From: Aliiroseovarius sp. PrR006
GTDB taxonomy: Bacteria > Pseudomonadota > Alphaproteobacteria > Rhodobacterales > Rhodobacteraceae
DNA length: 64,000 nucleotides
Assembly (NCBI RefSeq): GCF_010500215.1
Contig: NZ_JAAGOY010000004.1
Coordinates: 806,001 to 870,000 of the forward strand
Direction: 5' to 3'
The first letter of the stretch is position 1. Every line of letters begins with the position of its first letter. Under the pieces are notes generated by a model, which made no database searches, was not told the DNA's origin, and was given only the letters and a program-made list of their open reading frames with translations. The translations under genes and the position numbers were made by a program. Positions 57,325-64,000 of the stretch are shown piece by piece.

Positions 57325-59865
57325 TTAGAAGGGAACGTCGCCTGCTTGCGCGGCTGGGACGATGAACTTGGACACGACTTTCTTGGCCCCGGCCTTGTCG
57401 AATTCAATGTCCAACTTGTCGCCCTCGATCCCCATCACGGTGCCATAGCCGAACTTGGTGTGGAACACGCGGTCGCCTTGGGTGAAGGACGAGACAGCGG
57501 TCGCGTCGATCACAAGGCCCTTCGCTTCGTTCTGGGCGGGTTTCGCGCGCAGATTACCCTGCGCCTGCATCCGCTTCCAACCGGGCGAATTATAAGCGTC
57601 CGCGCGGCTGGCCTTGTCTTCCAGCGGAGATTGCCCACCGAAATCTCCTGACATGCCGCCATAGCCACCGCCATAGAGACCCGGTGCCGTCAGAACTTCC
57701 ACGTGGTCCTCGGGCAGCTCATCGACAAAGCGTGAGGGCAGCTGCGACTGCCACTGGCCGTAAACGCGGCGGTTGGCGGCGAAAGAGATCGTGCAGACCT
57801 CCTCGGCCCGCGTAATGCCCACATAGGCCAGCCGCCGTTCTTCCTCGAGCCCCTTCAGTCCGCTTTCATCCATCGAGCGCTGAGACGGGAACAGCCCGTC
57901 TTCCCAGCCCGGCAGGAACACGGCGGGATACTCCAACCCTTTGGCACCGTGCAGGGTCATGATCGTGACCTTCTCTTCCGCATCGTCCGTGTCATTGTCC
58001 ATGATCAGGCTGACATGTTCGAGGAATCCTTGAAGGTTTTCAAAGCTTTCCAGCGCCTTCACCAGTTCCTTGAGGTTCTCTAGCCGCCCCGGCGCTTCGG
58101 GCGTCTTGTCGTTCAGCCACATCGTTGTGTAGCCGGATTCCTCAAGGATCATCTCGGCCAATTCGATATGGGTGTCTTCCTCGGCGCGCAGTTGGTTGAA
58201 CCAACGGTCGAGGTTCCCAACCAGCTCGGCCAGCCCCTTGCCGCCTTTGCCCTTGATCGCCCCGCTTTCCACCGCAATCCGCGCGCCTTCGACCAGCGAG
58301 ACGCCGTTGGTGCGGGCGAGCATCTGGATGGTCTGGACAGCTTTGTCGCCCAAGCCACGGCGCGGCGTGTTGACGATGCGTTCAAATGCCAGATCGTCAT
58401 CTTGGCTGACGGCGAGCCGGAAATAGGCCATCGCATCGCGGATTTCGAGCCGTTCATAGAAGCGCGGACCGCCAATGACGCGATAGGGCAAGCCTATGGT
58501 CAGGAAGCGGTCTTCGAAGGCGCGCATTTGGTGCGACGCGCGAACAAGGATTGCCATGTCATCCAGCGACATCCCCGCCCTGCCCCGTGTACCCGATTGC
58601 ATCGCCTCGATTTCTTCACCGACCCAGCGCGCTTCCTCGTCGCCGTCCCAGTGACCGATCAGGCGCACCTTCTCGCCGCCTTCGGCCTCGGTCCACAGCT
58701 CTTTGCCCAGACGATCCGCGTTGCCCGCGATCACGCCGGACGCGGCCGCCAGAATATGCGCGGTCGAGCGATAGTTCTGCTCCAGCCGCACCACCTTCGC
58801 GCCGGGAAAATCCTTTTCAAACCGCAGGATATTGCCGACCTCGGCCCCGCGCCAGCCATAGATCGACTGGTCGTCATCGCCCACGCAGCAGATGTTTTTA
58901 TGCCCCGCAGCGAGCAGGCGCAGCCAGAGGTATTGGGCGACGTTCGTATCTTGGTACTCGTCCACGAGGATGTATTTGAACCAGCTTTGATACTTGGCCA
59001 GAATGTCGTCGTGCCGCTGGAAAATCGTGACCATGTGCAGCAGCAGATCACCGAAATCACAGGCATTCAGCGTCTTCAGACGTTCCTGATATTGGGCATA
59101 GAGTTCTGGCCCGCGGCCATTAAACGCCTGCGCCTCGGACGTGGGCAGCGTTTCCGGTGTCCACGCCCGGTTTTTCCAATTGTCGATCACGCCCGACAAC
59201 AGCCGCGCGGGCCAGCGTTTTTCGTCAATATTGTTGGCCACGATCAGCTGTTTCAGCAGCCGGATCTGGTCGTCCGTATCCAGAATGGTGAAGTTGGTTT
59301 TCAGCCCCACAAGCTCGGCGTGCCGGCGCAACAGCTTCACGCAGATCGAGTGGAAGGTGCCCATCCACGGCATGCCCTCTACCGTCTGCCCCAGCAGCCC
59401 CGCGACCCGTTCCTTCATCTCGCGCGCAGCCTTGTTGGTAAAGGTCACGGCCAAGATTTCATTGGTTCGCGCGGACCCGGTGGTCAGCAGATGCGCGATG
59501 CGGGTGGTCAAGGCTTTGGTCTTGCCCGTCCCCGCGCCAGCCAGCATCAAAACAGGGCCGTGTAGAGTCTCGACCGCCTCGCGTTGGGCGGGGTTCAAGC
59601 CGTCCATGTAGGGTGCTGAGCGAGCCCCCAAAGCCGCACCCATCGCACGCTGTGACAGCGGTACGTTTGGCGTGCTCATCCCGTCATCGGAATCATCAAT
59701 CAGGTCGTCATCAAGATCACCGGCACCTTGGCCGGCCCCACCCGCACCCGATCGCCCCACAGCGCCCACGCGCGCTCCCCCTCCTTGCACGCGCCGAGGC
59801 TTTTCGGCCCCCGCCCAGTCTTCGGTAGATTTATCAAAAAGTTTGTCGTCGTCGGTGCTGCTCAT
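57325..59865 (-). CDS. UvrD/PcrA-type ATP-dependent 3'-5' DNA helicase
   Basis: This 846-residue SF1A helicase acts in repair and replication restart. A disordered acidic/Gly-rich N-terminal tail (residues 1-~80) precedes the core. Motif Q/I is LNPAQREAV then LAGAGTGKTKALTTRIAHL near residue 108, motif II VDEYQDTN near residue 298, motif III VGDDDQSIYGWRGAE near residue 325, and motif VI LAYVGITRAEE near residue 690. The C-terminal tail (KFGYGTVMGIEGDKLDIEFD, near 815) is the Tudor-like RNA-polymerase-binding domain of PcrA/UvrD. It is monocistronic and convergent with the sRNA array. Confidence 0.93.
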   Translation of the reverse strand: MSSTDDDKLFDKSTEDWAGAEKPRRVQGGGARVGAVGRSGAGGAGQGAGDLDDDLIDDSDDGMSTPNVPLSQRAMGAALGARSAPYMDGLNPAQREAVETLHGPVLMLAGAGTGKTKALTTRIAHLLTTGSARTNEILAVTFTNKAAREMKERVAGLLGQTVEGMPWMGTFHSICVKLLRRHAELVGLKTNFTILDTDDQIRLLKQLIVANNIDEKRWPARLLSGVIDNWKNRAWTPETLPTSEAQAFNGRGPELYAQYQERLKTLNACDFGDLLLHMVTIFQRHDDILAKYQSWFKYILVDEYQDTNVAQYLWLRLLAAGHKNICCVGDDDQSIYGWRGAEVGNILRFEKDFPGAKVVRLEQNYRSTAHILAAASGVIAGNADRLGKELWTEAEGGEKVRLIGHWDGDEEARWVGEEIEAMQSGTRGRAGMSLDDMAILVRASHQMRAFEDRFLTIGLPYRVIGGPRFYERLEIRDAMAYFRLAVSQDDDLAFERIVNTPRRGLGDKAVQTIQMLARTNGVSLVEGARIAVESGAIKGKGGKGLAELVGNLDRWFNQLRAEEDTHIELAEMILEESGYTTMWLNDKTPEAPGRLENLKELVKALESFENLQGFLEHVSLIMDNDTDDAEEKVTIMTLHGAKGLEYPAVFLPGWEDGLFPSQRSMDESGLKGLEEERRLAYVGITRAEEVCTISFAANRRVYGQWQSQLPSRFVDELPEDHVEVLTAPGLYGGGYGGMSGDFGGQSPLEDKASRADAYNSPGWKRMQAQGNLRAKPAQNEAKGLVIDATAVSSFTQGDRVFHTKFGYGTVMGIEGDKLDIEFDKAGAKKVVSKFIVPAAQAGDVPF

Positions 59866-60089
59866 CTGCTCTTCTTAGCAACGCCATCGCCACAGGGGAA
59901 GAGCATGTTCCACATCTGTTCCATCCGCCCCCTAAAAACGCCCACAACTTTCCGCCCCCTACGGGGGCGTGACGAAATGCGCCCCTATATAAGAAGAGTG
60001 CCCATTGACAAGCTGCCCCTTCCCGACCCATCTAACGCCCCCAGAGCAAGGCTGGTATTGCGCAGCCTGAATGAGTCGAGAGGAAGTTC

Positions 60090-62651
60090 ATGCCCGTAGT
60101 CGTCGTTGAAAGCCCGGCCAAAGCCAAGACCATCAACAAATACCTTGGCTCGGACTACACGGTGCTTGCATCTTACGGGCACGTGCGCGACCTGCCGCCC
60201 AAGGATGGTTCGGTCGACACCGACAACGAATTTGCCATGAAATGGGAGGTCGGCCGCGACAGCGCCAAGCATGTGCGTGCGATTGCCGAGGCCCTGAAGG
60301 ACGACAACAACCTGATCCTCGCCACCGACCCCGATCGCGAAGGAGAAGCGATTTCGTGGCACTTGGAAGAAGCTTTGCGCAAGCGTCGAGCCGTCAAGAA
60401 AGACACACCGGTCAGCCGTGTGGTTTTCAACGCGATCACCAAATCCGCCGTGACCGAGGCGATGCAGAACCCGCGCGATGTGGACAGCGATCTGGTCGAG
60501 GCCTATCTGGCCCGCCGTGCACTGGACTATCTGGTGGGGTTCAACCTGTCGCCGGTTCTGTGGCGCAAACTGCCCGGCGCACGCTCGGCCGGACGCGTGC
60601 AATCAGTGTGCCTGCGTCTGATCGTAGAGCGGGAAGAAGAGATCGAGGCGTTCAACGCCCGTGAATACTGGTCGGTTAAGGCGCTTCTTCAAACGCCGCG
60701 CGGAAAAGACTTCGAGGCCCGTCTGACGGTTCTGGGGGGCCAAAAGCTCGACCGGTACGACCTTGAAAACGAAACCGCTGCCGAATTGGCCGTGCAGGCC
60801 ATCACCTCGCGCGATCTGTCGGTTCAGTCGGTGGAAGCGAAGCCTGCGACCCGCAACCCTTCGCCGCCCTTCATGACCTCGACCCTGCAGCAGGAAGCCA
60901 GCCGCAAGTTCGGCTTCGGTGCACGTCAGACCATGTCGACCGCCCAGCGCCTCTATGAGGCGGGCTATATCACCTATATGCGGACCGACGGGATCGATAT
61001 GGCCCCCGAGGCTGTGGCGGCTGCGCGTGACGCCATTTCCGACCGCTATGGCAAGGACTTCATCCCGGCCTCCCCGCGGATTTACAAGAACAAAGCCAAG
61101 AACGCGCAGGAAGCGCACGAATGTATCCGCCCGACGGATATGACCGTCTCCGGCAGCGATCTGGCGAAACTTGAACCCGATCAGCGCAAACTTTACGACC
61201 TGATTTGGAAGCGGACGCTGGCCAGCCAGATGGAAAGCGCCCGGTTCGAGCGCACCAGTGTGGATGTCGGCTCGAACGATGGCCAAGTGGTGCTGCGCGC
61301 CACCGGTCAGGTTGTCGTCTTCGAAGGCTTCCTGAAGGTCTACGAAGAGGGCCGTGACGATCAGGTGGTGGACGATGACGACAAGCGTCTGCCGCAAATC
61401 ATGGAAGGCGAGAAGGCTGACAAGAAGACCATTTCGCCCGAACAGCACTTCACCCAGCCCCCGCCCCGCTACACCGAGGCGACGCTGGTCAAACGCATGG
61501 AAGAGCTGGGCATCGGCCGCCCCTCGACCTATGCGTCGGTGATCACCACCATTCAGGACCGCGAGTACGTTCGCAAAGACAAGAACCGCCTGTTCCCCGA
61601 GGATAAGGGCCGGATCGTGACCATCTTCTTGATGAACTTCTTCCGCCAGTACGTAGGCTATGAGTTCACCGCGAATTTGGAAGAGGAGCTCGACGAGATT
61701 TCGGCGGGCGACATGGACTACAAGGAAGTGCTGGCGCGCTTCTGGCGAGATTTCTCTGCCGCGATTGCCGAGACGTCCGAGCTGCGCATTTCAGAGGTAC
61801 TGGACAAGTTGGACGCGGCCCTCGCCCCTCAGCTTTATCCCCCGCGTGAAGACGGCACCGATCCACGTATCTGCCCGAAATGCGGCACCGGTCAATTGCA
61901 CCTGAAGACCTCGCGCACCGGCGGGTTCGTGGGCTGCGGCAACTATCCGGAGTGTAACTACACCCGCCCGATCGCCGGTGAAGGCGCGGAAGGCGAAGAG
62001 AAGCTTTTGGGCACCGATGGTGATGACGAGATCTGGCTGAAGGATGGCCGCTATGGCCCCTATGTGCAGCGCGGAGAAGCCACACCGGAAAACAAGCGCC
62101 CCAAGCGGACGTCCCTGCCGCAAGCCCGCAATGGCGGCTGGCCGAAAGAGGAAACCGATCTGGAACGCGCACTGCAGCTTCTGTCGCTGCCGCGCCATGT
62201 GGGCGACCACCCGGAGGGTGGCCGCATCACTGCGAACCTTGGCCGGTTTGGTCCCTACCTGATGCACAAGTTCCCGGATGACGAAAAGCCGGTTTACGTG
62301 AGCCTCAAGCAATGGACCGAGATGTTCGACGTGGGCATGAACCACGCGGTCGAACTGCTGGCCGACAAGCGGGCCAACCCGGGCCGTCGTGGGGCTGCGG
62401 CTGCCAAACCCTTGAAAGAACTGGGCGAACACCCGGAAGAGGGTGGACCTGTGAACGTGTTGGACGGGCGCTATGGGCCTTACGTGAAATGGGGCAAGGT
62501 CAACGCCACCATTCCGAAAGAGGTCGCCCCCGCTGACGTCACCATGGAAATGGCCGTGGGCTGGATCTCGGAAAAAGCCGCCAAGAAAAAGCCCGCCCGT
62601 AAGAAAGCGGCGCCAAAGAAAAAAGTCGCAGCCAAGAAGAAGGCAAGCTGA
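60090..62651 (+). CDS. topA: DNA topoisomerase I (type IA)
   Basis: This 853-residue enzyme relaxes negative supercoils. The Toprim domain starts VVVESPAKAKTINKYL with the metal-binding LATDPDREGEAISWHL near residue 74. The active-site tyrosine is in ITYMRTDG near residue 296. A four-cysteine zinc-ribbon is seen near residue 594 (CPKCGTG, GCGNYPEC), and further repeat-like TopA C-terminal segments follow (DGRYGPYV occurs twice). A Lys/Ala-rich tail (residues ~830-853) is typical for DNA contact. The 224 nt upstream hold a CGCCCCC-TAC-GGGGGCG hairpin (59953-59969) of unclear meaning. Confidence 0.96.
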   Translation: MPVVVVESPAKAKTINKYLGSDYTVLASYGHVRDLPPKDGSVDTDNEFAMKWEVGRDSAKHVRAIAEALKDDNNLILATDPDREGEAISWHLEEALRKRRAVKKDTPVSRVVFNAITKSAVTEAMQNPRDVDSDLVEAYLARRALDYLVGFNLSPVLWRKLPGARSAGRVQSVCLRLIVEREEEIEAFNAREYWSVKALLQTPRGKDFEARLTVLGGQKLDRYDLENETAAELAVQAITSRDLSVQSVEAKPATRNPSPPFMTSTLQQEASRKFGFGARQTMSTAQRLYEAGYITYMRTDGIDMAPEAVAAARDAISDRYGKDFIPASPRIYKNKAKNAQEAHECIRPTDMTVSGSDLAKLEPDQRKLYDLIWKRTLASQMESARFERTSVDVGSNDGQVVLRATGQVVVFEGFLKVYEEGRDDQVVDDDDKRLPQIMEGEKADKKTISPEQHFTQPPPRYTEATLVKRMEELGIGRPSTYASVITTIQDREYVRKDKNRLFPEDKGRIVTIFLMNFFRQYVGYEFTANLEEELDEISAGDMDYKEVLARFWRDFSAAIAETSELRISEVLDKLDAALAPQLYPPREDGTDPRICPKCGTGQLHLKTSRTGGFVGCGNYPECNYTRPIAGEGAEGEEKLLGTDGDDEIWLKDGRYGPYVQRGEATPENKRPKRTSLPQARNGGWPKEETDLERALQLLSLPRHVGDHPEGGRITANLGRFGPYLMHKFPDDEKPVYVSLKQWTEMFDVGMNHAVELLADKRANPGRRGAAAAKPLKELGEHPEEGGPVNVLDGRYGPYVKWGKVNATIPKEVAPADVTMEMAVGWISEKAAKKKPARKKAAPKKKVAAKKKAS

Positions 62652-62657
62652 ACAGCA

Positions 62658-62682
62658 GGAGCCGGGTCACCAACCCGGTTCC
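62658..62682 (+). other. Hairpin directly after topA
   Basis: GGAGCCGGGT-CACCA-ACCCGGTTCC, a 10-bp stem with one G-U pair, 7 nt after the topA stop. No T-run, so either an imperfect terminator or an RNA 3'-end stabiliser. Confidence 0.5.
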
Positions 62683-62719
62683 GCACCGCAATTTGCCTCA
62701 CTTTGAATTTGTCCCTATC

Positions 62720-62754
62720 GTTGACCCGGCGCTTGGCAATTGCGCCGGGTCAAC
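62720..62754 (+). other. Perfect 13-bp inverted repeat upstream of the MAPEG gene
   Basis: GTTGACCCGGCGC and GCGCCGGGTCAAC flank a 9-nt loop, 26 bp before the MAPEG start codon. No T-run. It may be a second terminator-like structure for topA or a leader element or operator for the MAPEG gene. Confidence 0.55.
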
Positions 62755-62779
62755 GCCGTACTTCAGGGATGGATTGGAC

Positions 62780-63241
62780 ATGCTGGATTTAACGAACCCC
62801 GTATTTGAGACCTACGTAATCGCGGCAGCGCTCATGGTGCTTAAGCTCATGGGGCAGGGCTGGATGACAGTCTATCGGATGATGAAAAGCAACAGCGGCC
62901 TTGCCAGCCCGGAAGACCTGCAAAAAGGCATCCTGAATACCGACCCGCGCCCAGAACAGCTGGAGGTGAACGACTATGTCGACCGGTCGCGACGCATGCA
63001 CCGAAATGATCTTGAAAACATCCCCGGGTTCCTGATCGCAGGCCTTCTGTTCGTGGTGACCGATCCCAGCCTGCTTATGGCGCAACTGCTAATGTTTGGT
63101 TTTGTCGCGGCGCGTCTGGCCCATTTCGTCGCCTATGCCACCAAGCAGACACACGAAGTCCGGGCGACGTTCTATACCATCGGGTCGCTGATCGTGATCT
63201 ACATGGCAGCGCACGCGCTTGTCGTGGCGCTTGCAGGCTAG
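62780..63241 (+). CDS. MAPEG family membrane protein
   Basis: The 153-residue protein has four membrane helices and matches the MAPEG (microsomal glutathione transferase-like) family. The HRNDLENIPGFLIAGLLFVV segment near residue 73, with Asn-Glu-Asn/Pro, and the later RLAHFVAYATKQTHEVRATFY arginine-rich loop are diagnostic. Eukaryotic members conjugate glutathione or handle leukotrienes; bacterial roles are mostly unknown. The ATG 62780-62782 is chosen because the conserved first helix starts there. Confidence 0.86.
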   Translation: MLDLTNPVFETYVIAAALMVLKLMGQGWMTVYRMMKSNSGLASPEDLQKGILNTDPRPEQLEVNDYVDRSRRMHRNDLENIPGFLIAGLLFVVTDPSLLMAQLLMFGFVAARLAHFVAYATKQTHEVRATFYTIGSLIVIYMAAHALVVALAG

Positions 63242-63363
63242 AAACTCGCGCTACGTAGTCTGGTAGGTAGAAATACCTTCGCCCCTGTAAAACCGCCCTG
63301 TTTCGTTGACTCCGTCCCTCCCCTTCGCCAGAAAAGCAGCGAAATAGACGAGAGGGAACTTTC

Positions 63364-64000
63364 ATGAACAAGGTATATGGCAGCGCCGCCGAAGCTCTGG
63401 ACGGGCTTCTGTCGGACGACATGCTGATTGCCGCCGGCGGCTTTGGCCTGTGCGGCATCCCCGAGCTTCTGCTGGAAGCCATCAAGGAAAGCGGCGTGAA
63501 GGATCTGACCTTCGCCTCGAACAACGCTGGCGTTGATGATTTCGGCATTGGCATCCTGCTGCAGACCAAGCAGGTCCGCAAAATGATCTCGTCCTATGTG
63601 GGCGAAAATGCCGAGTTCATGCGCCAGTACCTGTCGGGCGAGCTTGAGCTGGAATTCAACCCGCAGGGCACTCTGGCCGAGCGTATGCGCGCAGCCGGTC
63701 ACGGCATCCCCGGCTTCTACACCAAGACCGGCGTGGGCACCGTGATCGCCGAGGGCAAGGAACACAAAGATTTCCCCACCGGCCCGAACGGCGAAGCCGA
63801 GACTTACATCATGGAAGAAGGCATCTTTGCCGATCTGTCCATCGTGAAAGCCTGGAAAGCCGACGAGACCGGCAACCTGGTCTTCCGCAAGACCGCCCGC
63901 AACTTCAATCCGCCGGCGGCCATGTGCGGCAAGACCTGCGTGGTCGAGGTGGAAGAGATTGTGCCGACCGGCTCGCTGGATCCGGATTCGATCCATCTGC
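63364..64000 (+). CDS. scoA: Succinyl-CoA:3-ketoacid CoA-transferase subunit A (partial, 3' end outside window)
   Basis: The first 212 codons of a class I CoA-transferase alpha subunit, which moves CoA from succinyl-CoA to acetoacetate. GGFGLCGIPELLLEAI is at residues ~26-41, ASNNAGVDDFGIG near residue 52, and AAGHGIPGFYTKTGVGT near residue 111, all typical. A GAGAGGGAA site precedes the ATG at 7 nt. Subunit B would be expected just downstream. It fits with acetoacetate released by the HMG-CoA lyase at 21119-21973. Other class I transferases (e.g. 3-oxoadipate) are possible. Confidence 0.9.
   Translation, partial: MNKVYGSAAEALDGLLSDDMLIAAGGFGLCGIPELLLEAIKESGVKDLTFASNNAGVDDFGIGILLQTKQVRKMISSYVGENAEFMRQYLSGELELEFNPQGTLAERMRAAGHGIPGFYTKTGVGTVIAEGKEHKDFPTGPNGEAETYIMEEGIFADLSIVKAWKADETGNLVFRKTARNFNPPAAMCGKTCVVEVEEIVPTGSLDPDSIHL

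Overview
The window is chromosomal DNA from an alphaproteobacterium of the order Rhodobacterales, most likely the marine Roseobacter group. The evidence is the 14-gene nuo operon with lineage-specific accessory genes (DUF5333, DUF5337, a NuoE C-terminal extension), the nuoN-birA-coaX-rnj order, the leucine-degradation cluster, a DUF1127 gene followed by CcsR ('cuckoo') small RNAs, and an attenuated leader upstream of mraZ. I see no rRNA, tRNA, CRISPR array, insertion sequence or prophage. GC content and style are uniform, so this is mostly core genome with a few accessory insertions.

Layout. 1-19639 (minus): one long co-oriented array, nuoA-B-C-[sulfotransferase]-D-E-[DUF5337]-F-[DUF5333]-G-H-I-[carboxymuconolactone decarboxylase-like]-J-K-L-M-N, then birA, coaX and rnj (runs off the left edge). 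19951-27989 (minus): leucine/isovalerate catabolism, ivd-[LprI-like]-mccB-mccA-[GST]-HMG-CoA lyase-enoyl-CoA hydratase-[membrane protein]. 28141-30071 (minus): DegT aminotransferase and phosphoglycolate phosphatase. 30203-34166 (plus): glmU, glmS and an AlkD-like gene. 34262-36384 (minus): lipoprotein and acyl-CoA synthetase. 36479-37486: moaA. 37569-42777: an M20 amidohydrolase divergent from an oligopeptide-type ABC transporter that lacks ATPase genes. 42973-45256: a YeeE/YedE protein and a DUF3422 protein, convergent and overlapping. 45365-54555 (minus): the first part of the division/cell-wall cluster, mraZ-rsmH-ftsL-ftsI-murE-murF-mraY-murD. Then mrp (minus), DUF1127 with its small-RNA array (plus), a UvrD/PcrA helicase (minus), topA and a MAPEG protein (plus), and the start of a succinyl-CoA:3-ketoacid CoA-transferase subunit A gene (plus, runs off the right edge).

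How genes work together. The nuo genes build the proton-pumping NADH:quinone oxidoreductase. BirA, encoded just behind them, would attach biotin to the methylcrotonyl-CoA carboxylase encoded 20 kb away. The liu-type genes turn isovaleryl-CoA into acetoacetate plus acetyl-CoA, and the CoA-transferase at the right end could activate that acetoacetate. GlmS and GlmU make UDP-GlcNAc, the precursor used by the Mur/Mra enzymes.

The most interesting material is non-coding. (1) Eight consecutive hairpins at 56989-57300 each carry CCTCCTCCC in the loop, behind a DUF1127 gene with an RpoH-like promoter. This matches the CcsR/cuckoo RNA arrangement of Rhodobacter sphaeroides. (2) The region upstream of mraZ contains a promoter whose spacer is filled by MraZ-type TGGG repeats. 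About 170 bp downstream lies a strong intrinsic terminator, still 5' of mraZ. Together they predict a small RNA of about 210 nt resembling UpsM, with attenuation of the division cluster. (3) A second cluster of the same TGGG repeats lies 300 bp further upstream in inverted orientation. Protein-level oddities are a sulfotransferase embedded in the nuo operon, a His-rich loop in NuoL, and an ABC transporter without ATPases.
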